Counted from the first letter of the stretch, positions 35,476 to 43,444 are shown. The stretch is 64,000 nt of DNA from Enterocloster hominis (ex Liu et al. 2021) (GCA_014385265.1 JACRTJ010000024.1:53565-117564), one strand, 5' to 3'. Notes: generated by a model not told the origin, from the sequence alone. Program-made: numbers and translations.

Positions 35476-35487
35476 AAACTTTTGTTC
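35476..35487. promoter_or_regulatory. LexA operator-like site 1
   Basis: Reads GAACAAAAGTTT on the - strand, matching GAAC-N4-GTTC at 7 of 8 conserved bases. It is the copy closest to lexA. Confidence 0.6.
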
Positions 35488-35507
35488 GAGAAAAAGCAGG
35501 AAATCTG

Positions 35508-35536
35508 TTGACAAACATTTGTTCTGGTGTTATCAT
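35508..35536 (+). promoter_or_regulatory. Promoter of the YneA-like gene
   Basis: TTGACA, a 17-base spacer and TATCAT with an extended TGT. A LexA-like site begins at the last base of the -35 and another lies just downstream of the -10, as expected for an SOS-repressed promoter. Confidence 0.8.
35513..35524. promoter_or_regulatory. LexA operator-like site 2
   Basis: GAACAAATGTTT on the - strand (7 of 8 conserved bases), placed between the -35 and -10 of the YneA-like gene. Confidence 0.7.
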
Positions 35537-35543
35537 GAGACCA

Positions 35544-35555
35544 GAACAAATGTTC
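35544..35555. promoter_or_regulatory. LexA operator-like site 3 (perfect)
   Basis: GAACAAATGTTC, a perfect GAAC-N4-GTTC match to the Gram-positive SOS box, near the transcription start of the YneA-like gene. Confidence 0.85.
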
Positions 35556-35557
35556 CC

Positions 35558-35569
35558 GAACATACATTC
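35558..35569. promoter_or_regulatory. LexA operator-like site 4
   Basis: GAACATACATTC, one mismatch from GAAC-N4-GTTC, preceded by C as in the Bacillus box. It abuts site 3 with a 2-base gap. Confidence 0.6.
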
Positions 35570-35592
35570 TTTTGACGCAGGAGGGACTGAAT

Positions 35593-35910
35593 ATGAAAAA
35601 GTATTTGTTTTTGTTTGCCGCATCCATTATGATTTTATCCTGTCTCCTGGGAAAGACACTGGTAACTGCCAGCGGAGAGGAGAGGGAGAGCGGTTATGAC
35701 CGTTATTATACCAACATTGAGATCCGTCCGGGGGACTCTCTGTGGTCCATTGCTGAAAGATACAGGGCTAACTCCGGAATGGAGGTCCGCCAGTATATAT
35801 CAGAACTGAAAGAGATCAACGGCCTGGTTTCGGATTCCATTGAGGCCGGGGACTCCCTGACTGTTGTATATTATGCCAGACAGCCAGGTATGATCCCGTC
35901 GGAGCAGTAG
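35593..35910 (+). CDS. YneA-like LysM protein, probable SOS cell-division suppressor
   Basis: 105 residues from ATG 35593 (gcaggaggg upstream). N-terminal membrane or signal segment (YLFLFAASIMILSCLLG) and a LysM domain (about 41-95, IEIRPGDSLWSIAERY... GDSLTVVYY). Size, architecture and divergence from lexA match YneA, which delays division during the SOS response in Bacillus. The SOS boxes in its promoter support the same role here. Sequence identity to B. subtilis YneA appears low. Confidence 0.82.
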   Translation: MKKYLFLFAASIMILSCLLGKTLVTASGEERESGYDRYYTNIEIRPGDSLWSIAERYRANSGMEVRQYISELKEINGLVSDSIEAGDSLTVVYYARQPGMIPSEQ

Positions 35911-36007
35911 TTCTCCGGATCTGCCGCAGGATAGCTAATTATTAAGGAATGCCGTTTGTAACTGGCAGGCTCCAGGCCGCAGCCAGTCTGTATCCGGACT
36001 AGCCAGG

Positions 36008-37075
36008 CTACTGGGGCCCCTGTTCCTTTTTTTCCCTTAGCTGGACTATATTTCTGGCGCTTTTCCGTCTCTGGTCCTCCTGGGCCGCATAGTGCTTCCT
36101 GGTGGTATTGACATCGCTGTGCCCAAGGACCGACGCTACCAGATAGATATCGCCGGTTTCCCGGTAAAGGCTGGTGCCGTAGGTGCTCCGAAGCTTATGG
36201 GGGGTGATCTTTTTCAGGGGAGTAACAAGGCCCGCATATTTTTTTACCATATTTTCCACCGTTCTGACGCTCATCCTTTTTTTCTGCAGGGACAGGAACA
36301 CAGCGTCCTCATGACCTGGAAGGGCGTCAATGGCCTGGCGTTCATCCAGGTACGTTTCCAGAACGTCCCGGACTTCATCGCTGAAATAGACAATGGATTC
36401 CTTTCCGCCCTTCCGGAATATCCTGACTCCACAGGCGTCCAGATCCACATCGTTTATATTTAATCCGACACACTCCGATACACGGAGTCCTGTCCCCAAA
36501 AGAAGTGTCAGCATGGCCAGGTCCCGGACCTTTGTCCGTTCATGATACAGTTTCTGCCTTTCTGTGAGCTTTTCACCTTCCTCAACCTCATCCAGAAGCC
36601 GTGCCACCTCATCAATTTCCAACCGTGTGATCTCTTTTTCATGGAGTTTGGGGAGACGCAGGAGAGAGGCAGGATTTTTTTCAATCCGTTCATTTCTGTA
36701 AAAATAATTATAGAAGCTTTTTAAAGATGAAACCTTCCGCATGATCCCACGCTCCGTATTATATACATCTTCATTGTTCACAGAAGGATGACATTTTAAA
36801 TATTCCATATATTCTTCCAGATCGGTAACTGTAAGCTGTTCCAGAACAGAGAGGCGGATATTTTCCCCCATTCGGGCTACCTGGCTGTTGGAAGTTTTCA
36901 GAAAATCGAAAAAGATCCGCAGGTCATAGGCATAGGCGATCCTGGTCCTGGTGGATGTCAGAGGTTCGATTCCCCGGAAGAAATCTGCACAGAAGGGAGG
37001 GAGTTCCTTTATCAGTCCCCGCAGCTTTTTGATGTTTTCAATATCCTTCTGCTCATGATAAGTGAGAGATGCCAT
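36008..37075 (-). CDS. Tyrosine recombinase (XerC/XerD-like)
   Basis: 355 residues. N-terminal SAM-like domain (about 35-130) and a catalytic domain with Arg198 (TGLRVSE), Lys222/225 (RKGGKE), His293-xx-Arg296 (PHKLRSTYG), His319 (LGHSDVNTT) and Tyr329 (RKHYA), so the full set is present. It overlaps the 3' end of the upstream ttcA-like gene by 23 bases. No att repeats, transposition genes or phage genes flank it, so a chromosome-resident recombinase is more likely than an element integrase. Whether it acts at dif is not visible. Confidence 0.9.
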   Translation of the reverse strand: MASLTYHEQKDIENIKKLRGLIKELPPFCADFFRGIEPLTSTRTRIAYAYDLRIFFDFLKTSNSQVARMGENIRLSVLEQLTVTDLEEYMEYLKCHPSVNNEDVYNTERGIMRKVSSLKSFYNYFYRNERIEKNPASLLRLPKLHEKEITRLEIDEVARLLDEVEEGEKLTERQKLYHERTKVRDLAMLTLLLGTGLRVSECVGLNINDVDLDACGVRIFRKGGKESIVYFSDEVRDVLETYLDERQAIDALPGHEDAVFLSLQKKRMSVRTVENMVKKYAGLVTPLKKITPHKLRSTYGTSLYRETGDIYLVASVLGHSDVNTTRKHYAAQEDQRRKSARNIVQLREKKEQGPQ

Positions 37076-37844
37076 GACTATCTTCCTTTCCTTCTTTATT
37101 TTTCTCAGAGCCTCTGGAATCCGAGGAGGGAGATGGCCAGCCGGGAATGTTGCCAGAGAGAACCGCGTGGAAAAAGCGGTCCTTGACTCCAGGATTTTCC
37201 AGATTCAGATCCCGTATGAGATTTTTTACGTATTCCCGCCGGGTTTTTCCATCCACCGGACATGGATTCTTGCAGACTGGAAGCTGGTATTTATTTTTAA
37301 ATCCAATGATATCTGCTTCGCTGACGTACATCATGGGGCGGATCACAGTCAGATCCATCCGGTCCAGATAGGTACGGGGAGAGAAGGTATAGAAGCGTCC
37401 CTCATAGATCAATGAAAGCATCATGGTTTCTATAATATCATCCCTGTGATGGGCGTATGCCACTTTGCTGCAGCCGCAGGATCTGGCCTGCTGGTTTAAG
37501 GCACCTTTCCGCATTTTTGCGCAGAGAGAGCATGGATTAGATTCTCTGCGGGTCTCGAAAACGATTTTTGCAATATCCGTGGAAATAACTGTATAGGGGA
37601 TGGAAAAATCGTCGCAGAGGGCCTGTATGGCTTTAAAATCCTGGATCCCAAAACCAAGGTCCACAGTAAATGCACAAAGCTCGAATGGGAATGGGTAAAA
37701 ACGCTGGAGCTCATGGAGAGCGAAGAGCAGTGCCAGACTGTCCTTTCCTCCGGAGATCCCAATAGCGATGCGGTCACCAGCGGAGATCATCTGGTAATCG
37801 TCCACTGCCTTTCGTACAAGGCTTAAAAGTCGCTGTAATTTCAT
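37053..37844 (-). CDS. TtcA-like tRNA 2-thiocytidine biosynthesis PP-loop ATPase
   Basis: 263 residues. The PP-loop ISGGKDS (30-36) activates tRNA. A CSLCAKM Cys pair and a second Cys region (CKNPCPVDGK) fit a TtcA/TtuA-type iron-sulfur or thiolation enzyme. HHRDDIIETMMLSLIYEGRF is the family core. The C-terminal 25 residues are charged and low complexity. Probable role is 2-thiolation of a tRNA base. It is co-transcribed with the downstream tyrosine recombinase. Confidence 0.87.
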   Translation of the reverse strand: MKLQRLLSLVRKAVDDYQMISAGDRIAIGISGGKDSLALLFALHELQRFYPFPFELCAFTVDLGFGIQDFKAIQALCDDFSIPYTVISTDIAKIVFETRRESNPCSLCAKMRKGALNQQARSCGCSKVAYAHHRDDIIETMMLSLIYEGRFYTFSPRTYLDRMDLTVIRPMMYVSEADIIGFKNKYQLPVCKNPCPVDGKTRREYVKNLIRDLNLENPGVKDRFFHAVLSGNIPGWPSPSSDSRGSEKNKEGKEDSHGISHLS

Positions 37845-37973
37845 AAATTGCTGATCCTCTCAATTATCTGTAATACTTATATTAAAAAGGCAAGTTCCAT
37901 TGGAAACGTATTTCACGAATAGTTGTGCCCATGGACCATCATACCAGAACCAAAGGGATAATGCAAGAACTCC

Positions 37974-38003
37974 TTGTAGCATGGATCATGAATGTGCTAT
38001 AAT
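37974..38003 (+). promoter_or_regulatory. Promoter with operator-like palindrome at its start point
   Basis: TTGTAG, an 18-base spacer and TATAAT with an extended TGC. Confidence 0.7.
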
Positions 38004-38009
38004 CAAAAA

Positions 38010-38023
38010 CATGAACGTTCATG
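38010..38023. promoter_or_regulatory. 14-bp perfect palindrome at the predicted transcription start
   Basis: CATGAACGTTCATG is a perfect dyad 7 bases after the -10. The position suggests an operator for a dimeric repressor. The half-site GAAC resembles a LexA half-site, but the LexA spacer is missing. Confidence 0.6.
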
Positions 38024-38106
38024 ATACAGAATGGGCGTATTATGCCGTACCTTTAATGGTTCTGGCGCTGTCTATACATAATAAGGAAAAAGAAAGGAAA
38101 ATTGTT

Positions 38107-38202
38107 ATGAGAAAAGTAATGAACCGGGTGCTGGCTGTCGGGATCGTGCTCACAGTCGTTTACCTGTTTGTGGAATATTATCTGCCTTTGCTTGTCAAAT
38201 AG
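38107..38202 (+). CDS. Very small single-TM protein (31 residues)
   Basis: MRKVMNRVLAVGIVLTVVYLF begins a 31-residue peptide: a basic N-terminus followed by one hydrophobic helix and the end YYLPLLVK. aaaggaaaa precedes the ATG. The open frame also extends upstream to an ATG at 38011 inside the palindrome, which has no ribosome site. It lies downstream of a good promoter with an operator-like palindrome. Small membrane peptides of this form can be toxins or regulators, but no family can be named. Confidence 0.5.
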   Translation: MRKVMNRVLAVGIVLTVVYLFVEYYLPLLVK

Positions 38203-38245
38203 ATATGGAAGGAAGGAGTATGGAGAGAGACGGCTGAGGGCAGAA

Positions 38246-38329
38246 AAAGGCGGGGGAATGCTGATTGCAGAGCGATCTATAACTATGCGCGAAAGCCTTC
38301 TTTAACGAATAGTTATAGACTTTCCGCCT
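38246..38329. repeat. Nested inverted repeat upstream of the Uma2-like gene
   Basis: The inner arms CTATAACTAT (38277-38286) and ATAGTTATAG (38309-38318) are a perfect 10-bp inverted repeat. The outer arms AAAGGCGG (around 38246) and CCGCCTTT (around 38322) pair as well. The gap 38203-38424 holds nothing else I can name. It could be a hairpin terminator of the preceding transcript, a regulatory stem or a small mobile remnant. Confidence 0.55.
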
Positions 38330-38424
38330 TTACTTGGTTTTATGTGACCTCATTTTTTCTTATACTGGATTTTAGAAAAAGAAATGAATCATAAATATAT
38401 TAATAGATTCCCAGGAGGTGCAAT

Positions 38425-38973
38425 ATGCCATTACCAAAACAGTATCATACATCAAAAGACTACTGGAACCTTCCAGAGGGTCAGCGCGCCGAGCTGATAG
38501 ACGGGACCTTGTATGATATGGCCCCGCCCAGCTATCGGCATCAATTTCTGATCGCTAAGCTGTCTTTCGTGATTCAGGAATATATCTTCTCTCATGCTGG
38601 AAACTGCCAGCTGCTTATGGCCCCTTTCGCCGTGAACCTGGATGCCGATGATAAAAATTGGGTGGAACCGGATATCTCCGTAATCTGCGACCGGAACAAG
38701 CTCCATGACCATGGCTGTTTCGGTGCTCCTGACTGGATCATTGAAATTGTCTCTCCTTCCAGTCGTCGGATGGATTATTCCACAAAGAACACTCTGTATT
38801 CTGAGGCCGGGGTCCAGGAATACTGGATCGTGGATCCAGAGAAGGAACGTACTACCGTATACCGTTACGCCGAAGACGCCGCTCCGATCATCTTCCCGTT
38901 CCACAGCCCGGTCAGCGCCGGATTGTATCCGGATTTGGAGATCCTTATCAGCAGCCTTCTGAAAGACATGTAG
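38425..38973 (+). CDS. Uma2/DUF820 family putative endonuclease
   Basis: 182 residues. Uma2 proteins have a PD-(D/E)xK restriction-endonuclease-like fold and no settled role. Core signatures are RAELIDGTLYDMAPPSYRHQ, WVEPDISVIC, PDWIIEIVSPSSRRMDY and YWIVDPEKERTTVYRY. AGGAGGTG ribosome site. The gene is isolated, with no methylase partner nearby, so a classical restriction system is unlikely. Such genes are frequently transferred and multicopy in cyanobacteria and some Firmicutes. Confidence 0.87.
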   Translation: MPLPKQYHTSKDYWNLPEGQRAELIDGTLYDMAPPSYRHQFLIAKLSFVIQEYIFSHAGNCQLLMAPFAVNLDADDKNWVEPDISVICDRNKLHDHGCFGAPDWIIEIVSPSSRRMDYSTKNTLYSEAGVQEYWIVDPEKERTTVYRYAEDAAPIIFPFHSPVSAGLYPDLEILISSLLKDM

Positions 38974-39072
38974 CTGCATAAAAAAGCCGTCTGCAGTCGC
39001 GCTGGAGAAGACCCACAGACCGGTTATCGCTGTCCAATGCTGGAAGAAATAATTTCTGCCCTATATCAGTCA

Positions 39073-39118
39073 CAGACCTCCAGGACAAACTGGAGGTCTG
39101 TTCACTTAAACATTTAAG
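39073..39118. terminator. Hairpin pair in the convergent gap Uma2/NlpC-P60
   Basis: CAGACCTCCAG and CTGGAGGTCTG form a perfect 11-bp stem with a 6-base loop, followed by ACTTAAA/TTTAAGT. The T tract is weak, but the placement between convergent genes suggests bidirectional termination. Confidence 0.6.
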
Positions 39119-39123
39119 TTTGT

Positions 39124-41223
39124 TTAATCCAGCAGATTCCTGTAATACGGCCAGTTGGCTGTCATGACGCCTACGGTTACGTTATCTGCGGAGCCAGTCT
39201 CATGGATACACTGGATCTGCCCATTGGGCGCCCAGTTTAAAAACATGATCACATGGGGAGTTTTTCCGGTGATGACGATAATATCCCCGGGCTTTAGGTC
39301 TGCTCGGTTCACCGGCCGTCCCGTGGACTTAAGCCCCTCGGTCCCCTCATAGGGAAGGCGTTCGCCTGTCACAGACCAGTATACCCAGTTGATCCAGCCG
39401 GAGCAGTCGAGCCCCTTCAGGATACGGCCCCTGTGGTCGGGGATCGTAATGGAACCAAAGCTGTTGCCGCTGTAATTTCTGGCGCTGGCCTTGCCGCCCC
39501 AGTAATAGGGAACCTTTCCCACAGACTGCAGTGCAAAACGGATGATCTCCTTCCGTTCCTCTGATGTGTCAGACGGAAGTTTTTTCATATAGGATTCGAT
39601 CTCTGTACTGGAAAGCGGGGCTTTGGTGCCTTCCACCGTAACACTGATGTCATAAAGCTCCGTCCAGTCCTGACGGCTGATGTGGTTTACAAAGGCCCGT
39701 GCACGGTCATTCCAGCCAGCCCAGGCGCTTCCCTCTTCCACTGTGTTTCCAGCAGGATCTATGGAAAACAGGCCTTCAGCCTCCTCCAGGCTCTGGACTT
39801 TGGCAGTGATCCTCAGATCGATGTGTCCGGGGCAGATGAGGGATGTCTGGGAGGATGCGCTCCTGGAGCTTTCTGACGAAACTGCGGCTGTATATATACG
39901 GTGATCCCCCTTAAGCATATCTGTAGCTTCCGGATCAAAGACCAGAGCAGCCTGATCCGGCTCCTCTGGCCGGATGATTACAGCATTCCGGCTTTCTGTT
40001 GGCTCTGTTGGCTGGGGCTCGGGGGTTGGTGCTTCTGAGGAGACCGGGGATGGGGCCTGTGAAGAGGCAGCCGTCGGACCAGCAGATCCGGACGTCTGGG
40101 GCGCAGACGAAGCAGCGCTGGACATTTCCTGGCTTTCCTTAGACTCTCCGGGCCTTACAATGGTAACCTTTGGCTTTGTCTCTTCCATGTATACGCTTTC
40201 AGCAGTTTCGGCTAGAGAATCCAGGGGACTGGTGGTGGTCTCCACCTGGACTGTGGTTCCGGCAAAGGCTGGTGTTGTTTTTTCTGTAGAAGAAGCTGCA
40301 GGGCTTCCGGAATTTCCTCCTGAAAAAGGGTCCGATACGAGGCCCGAACTGAAGGAATCACCGGAGGCACCGGATATGCTCTCTCCATCTTCACCGGTCC
40401 CTTCTGCGGCCTGGCTGGATTCAGCAACGGAAATTTCCGTATTGATACTGCTTTCTCCATTAAAATGATCCTCTCCCTCCAGCTCGGAATCTGTCTCCTC
40501 TCCGGAAGGGATCTGGGATGGATCCACACAGCCGCCGCAGAAATATACATCTCCCATGGACGCGCTGTAAGAATGGGAAGCACTCCAAAGCTGGTCTGTG
40601 TATTGCCGGATCTGGTCCAGGTCGTGGATCTCATTGTAATAACAGTATACGCTTGCCATGGAAAGGATCTGCTGGGCATTGGATACAGCAGACGTGATAT
40701 TTCCATCTCCGTCATAAAAGGATACACGGACATTTTTAAAATGCTCCACCGCCCAGGTCGAAGAATCCTCCGGATCCTGTGATAAGGAGGCAGGATTGTG
40801 TTTTCCCAGTACCTTGGCCTGGGAACGTCCCAGACGTGAAGCCAGTCTGGAGGGAGCCATATTAGCCATATCATAGATACCCGCGTACCACTGGGAATCC
40901 TTCCGGATCAGCTCCTTCATAAGGATTTCCGCATAGCTTTCTTCTGCCCCTTCCTCATACATATGGGCAAAATTGAGCCTGTACGGGGCTGGAGCCGTCT
41001 CATCCATGGCGGCAGCCGTTTCTCTGCTCTCTTCTGTCTCCGTTTCTTCCCTGGCCGTGGAAGCCGTTTCCGAAGGACGCTCTGCTTCCGAGGAAGACTT
41101 CTCCGCTGCTGCCGGTAATGCCGGCGGGACGTAGGGCATGACGGCCGAAAATGCAATGCATGTACAAAGGAGCATCACGGCCGCAGGACGCATCCCCTTA
41201 TATAGATTCAGATTTTTTTTCAT
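39124..41223 (-). CDS. Large secreted NlpC/P60 (C40) cell-wall peptidase
   Basis: 699 residues. Signal peptide (AAVMLLCTCIAFSAVMPYVPPALPAAAEK), a Glu/Ser/Thr-rich segment, a region with AVEHFKNVRVSFYDGDGNITSAVSNAQQILSMASVYCYYNE, then a long Ser/Thr/Pro/Gly-rich low-complexity linker (about 230-470). The C-terminal NlpC/P60 domain has the catalytic Cys in GLDCSGWINWVY, His in KTPHVIMF and a final IHETGSADN. It probably cuts peptidoglycan stem peptides, with the linker spanning the wall. The gene order gives no further clue. Confidence 0.88.
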   Translation of the reverse strand: MKKNLNLYKGMRPAAVMLLCTCIAFSAVMPYVPPALPAAAEKSSSEAERPSETASTAREETETEESRETAAAMDETAPAPYRLNFAHMYEEGAEESYAEILMKELIRKDSQWYAGIYDMANMAPSRLASRLGRSQAKVLGKHNPASLSQDPEDSSTWAVEHFKNVRVSFYDGDGNITSAVSNAQQILSMASVYCYYNEIHDLDQIRQYTDQLWSASHSYSASMGDVYFCGGCVDPSQIPSGEETDSELEGEDHFNGESSINTEISVAESSQAAEGTGEDGESISGASGDSFSSGLVSDPFSGGNSGSPAASSTEKTTPAFAGTTVQVETTTSPLDSLAETAESVYMEETKPKVTIVRPGESKESQEMSSAASSAPQTSGSAGPTAASSQAPSPVSSEAPTPEPQPTEPTESRNAVIIRPEEPDQAALVFDPEATDMLKGDHRIYTAAVSSESSRSASSQTSLICPGHIDLRITAKVQSLEEAEGLFSIDPAGNTVEEGSAWAGWNDRARAFVNHISRQDWTELYDISVTVEGTKAPLSSTEIESYMKKLPSDTSEERKEIIRFALQSVGKVPYYWGGKASARNYSGNSFGSITIPDHRGRILKGLDCSGWINWVYWSVTGERLPYEGTEGLKSTGRPVNRADLKPGDIIVITGKTPHVIMFLNWAPNGQIQCIHETGSADNVTVGVMTANWPYYRNLLD

Positions 41224-41289
41224 ATCGTAATACCTGCTGTAAAATTCTCGTAGATAGGCGCTGCCGGACGGGCTAAAGACAGCACGATA

Positions 41290-41295
41290 AGTATA
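41290..41295 (-). promoter_or_regulatory. Extended -10 upstream of the NlpC/P60 gene
   Basis: TATACT preceded by TGA on the - strand. No good -35 was found, so this is tentative. Confidence 0.4.
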
Positions 41296-41352
41296 TCATA
41301 CAACCCGTCTGGATTTCTTAAATTCTTTCTTAATTTTTTTTGCCTGTCCGCA

Positions 41353-41405
41353 AAAAAAGCCTCCGCAGCCATCCGGCTTCTGCCGGGACTGGGTAGGCTT
41401 TTTTA
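41353..41405 (-). terminator. Terminator after the cytidylate-kinase-like gene
   Basis: AAAAAAGCCT and AGGCTTTTTT flank an inner GC-rich pairing (CCGGC/GCCGG). On the - strand it ends in seven T. Symmetric enough to work on both strands. Confidence 0.85.
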
Positions 41406-41414
41406 TCTGTCCTT

Positions 41415-42053
41415 TTACTTTATTTTTGCATATTCCTGCTTGATCCTAGCAAATTCCCGGATGACCTTTATGGCTCCGTCTGCTCCGGTTTTGCTGCTGT
41501 TGATGCAAAGGTCATAGCTTTTTGAATCTCCCCAGCGCTTGCTGGAGTAATAATTATAATAGCTGGCCCTCTTCTTATCGGTCTTGATCATAACATCCCT
41601 GGCCTGGGCTTCAGAGATCTGATGGCGTTCCATCAGAGTCCGGATCTTTACATCCTCATCCGCGGTAATAAATACAGAGACCACATTGGGGAATTCTGCC
41701 AGGGCATAATCGGCGCAGCGGCCGATGATCACACAGGATTCCTCCGAGGCCAGCTGCTTGATCGTATCGAACTGAGCCAGAAAGATCTTATGGTTGATGG
41801 GCATATCCATATAAGCGGAATTTGTATATCCCAGGGAGTATGTATCCATCACAAGGGAATATAAAAAGCTGCTGGTGGGTTTTTCATCATGTGTCTCAAA
41901 CAGTTCTCTGCAGAGTCCGCTCTTTTTCGCCGCCAGGGTAAGAAGCTCCTTGTCGTAGCATTTAACACCCATCTCTTCTGCCAGCTTCTGTCCGATATGT
42001 CTGCCTCCGCTTCCGCATTCTCTGCCAATGGTAATAATTAATTTATCACTCAT
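41415..42053 (-). CDS. Cytidylate kinase-like family protein
   Basis: 212 residues. P-loop-type N-terminus IITIGRECGSGGRHIGQKLAEEMGVKCYDKEL, the hallmark of the cytidylate-kinase-like family (distinct from Cmk). Later CVIIGRCADYAL and the C-terminal RASYYNYYSSKRWGDSKSYDLCINSSKTG are conserved in this group. The substrate is not established. GAGGAGC ribosome site. Monocistronic between two terminators. Confidence 0.87.
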   Translation of the reverse strand: MSDKLIITIGRECGSGGRHIGQKLAEEMGVKCYDKELLTLAAKKSGLCRELFETHDEKPTSSFLYSLVMDTYSLGYTNSAYMDMPINHKIFLAQFDTIKQLASEESCVIIGRCADYALAEFPNVVSVFITADEDVKIRTLMERHQISEAQARDVMIKTDKKRASYYNYYSSKRWGDSKSYDLCINSSKTGADGAIKVIREFARIKQEYAKIK

Positions 42054-42130
42054 ATCCCACAGCTCCTCTCTGCAATTGCAAGTCTATAACATATATTATA
42101 CAGTGTTTTCGGAATATTGCAAGATATTTT

Positions 42131-42182
42131 CTAAAAAAATAGAGGGCTTTCCAGGGTAATATCCGCCTCCCTGAAGCCCTCT
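42131..42182 (-). terminator. Terminator after the ClC gene
   Basis: AGAGGGCTT..CAGGG pairs with CCCTG..AAGCCCTCT. Followed on the - strand by a T tract (ATTTTTTTAG). It ends the plsX-to-ClC run. Confidence 0.88.
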
Positions 42183-42193
42183 GCTGCAAAAGA

Positions 42194-43444
42194 CTAATGA
42201 GCCTTTCGATTGATAAATTCAGTCCTCGTCTTGGAATAGGTAAATTTCTGGCTGCTGTACAGACCATAATAACCGGAAAGAGCAAAGCTTACAGATACGG
42301 CCAGGGCAAAATATTTCATCCCCTCAAACCCAAACAGCTCAAACCCCATAAATATGGTGGCCACCGGACAGTTGGTCACACCGGCAAACAGGGCCAGCAT
42401 ACCGCAGGCCGCGCACAGGGACGGCTCAAAGCCCAAAAAATTTCCGAAGGCTGCGCCCATGGTCGCCCCCACTGCCAGGGTCGGGACGATCTCTCCGCCC
42501 TTAAAGCCGCCGCCCAGGGCGACTGCAGTAAAAAGCATTTTTAACAGAAAGGCCTCATAGGGAACATTTCCCTCCATGGCGGCCTCCACCAGGTTAAAGC
42601 CAGCTCCGCAGTATTCCCGCCCGAATACCAGAGAAAGGCCGATGAACAGGGCGGATGCCGTGAGGATCCGGGCATAGACATTCTGCAGCTTTGCCTTATA
42701 AAGCTTCTGGACCTCATGAAGCAGGATGCAGAAGCATACGCTGACAAAGGCGCCCAAAAGAGCCAGGAGCACAATGAGAGCCGCCGGCTTAAGGGAAAAT
42801 TCCGGTACATGAAGGATGGTAAAGGCTTCTCCATGGAGCCCCAGCCTGGAGGAGATGAAGGAGCCGATAAAGGCGGAAAACACACAGGGAACAAGAGCCG
42901 CGTAATACGCAACTCCGACGCTGATCACTTCCATCCCAAACATGGAGGCGGCCAGGGGAGTCCCGAAAATAGCTCCGAAGCAGCCGCTCATGCCGCTCAT
43001 GATTGCAACCTTTTTATCCCGCTCATCCATATGAAAAAGACCGCCCAGGGTATTTCCAATGCATCCCCCGATCTGCAGCGCCGCCCCCTCTTTGCCTGCG
43101 GAAGCGCCTGTCAGATGGCTCAGGATGGTGGAAATAAAAATACAGGGCAGCGTGGAAAAACGGATCTGCTCCGTGGAGGAAATGGATTCCAGGATCAGAT
43201 TGGTCCCCTTATTTCCCACCTGGTCCAGGGCCTTATGCACCAGTACGATGAGGATGCCGGATACAGGCATCAGAAAGAGCATAAATGGATTCTCGCGGAA
43301 AAACTGCTGGGAATAAGCAACACCAAACCCGAAGGCTGTTCCCACCAGGCCGCAGACCGTTCCCATCAGGAGGGAAATAAGCGTCCAGCGTACAAAGTAA
43401 ACGCCGTTCCTTACGATCCCCGGCAGATCTTCTCTTGTATTCAT
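42194..43444 (-). CDS. ClC family anion channel/transporter
   Basis: 416 residues from ATG 43444 (AAAAGGGG 8 bases upstream). Polytopic. The selectivity-filter regions are VGNKGTNLIL in place of GSGIP, GASAGKEGAALQIGG with the external gating Glu, and GGGFKGGEIVPTLAVGA in place of GxFxP. The NxxL and GFKGGE variants are more like the CLC-F (fluoride) or YfeO branch than classical chloride ClC. No CBS domains. No fluoride riboswitch was found, and the 73-base gap to ilvA holds a CCGGCCTG/CAGGCCGG hairpin. It follows ilvA, an unusual partner. Confidence 0.85.
   Translation of the reverse strand: MNTREDLPGIVRNGVYFVRWTLISLLMGTVCGLVGTAFGFGVAYSQQFFRENPFMLFLMPVSGILIVLVHKALDQVGNKGTNLILESISSTEQIRFSTLPCIFISTILSHLTGASAGKEGAALQIGGCIGNTLGGLFHMDERDKKVAIMSGMSGCFGAIFGTPLAASMFGMEVISVGVAYYAALVPCVFSAFIGSFISSRLGLHGEAFTILHVPEFSLKPAALIVLLALLGAFVSVCFCILLHEVQKLYKAKLQNVYARILTASALFIGLSLVFGREYCGAGFNLVEAAMEGNVPYEAFLLKMLFTAVALGGGFKGGEIVPTLAVGATMGAAFGNFLGFEPSLCAACGMLALFAGVTNCPVATIFMGFELFGFEGMKYFALAVSVSFALSGYYGLYSSQKFTYSKTRTEFINRKAH

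Noticed and set aside
36961..36975. GAGGTTCGATTCCCC resembles a tRNA T-loop
   Set aside because: It lies inside the tyrosine recombinase coding region and no acceptor, D or anticodon stems surround it.
36008..38973. Integrated mobile element around the recombinase and Uma2 genes
   Set aside because: No transposase, phage, conjugation genes, tRNA target or flanking direct repeats were found.
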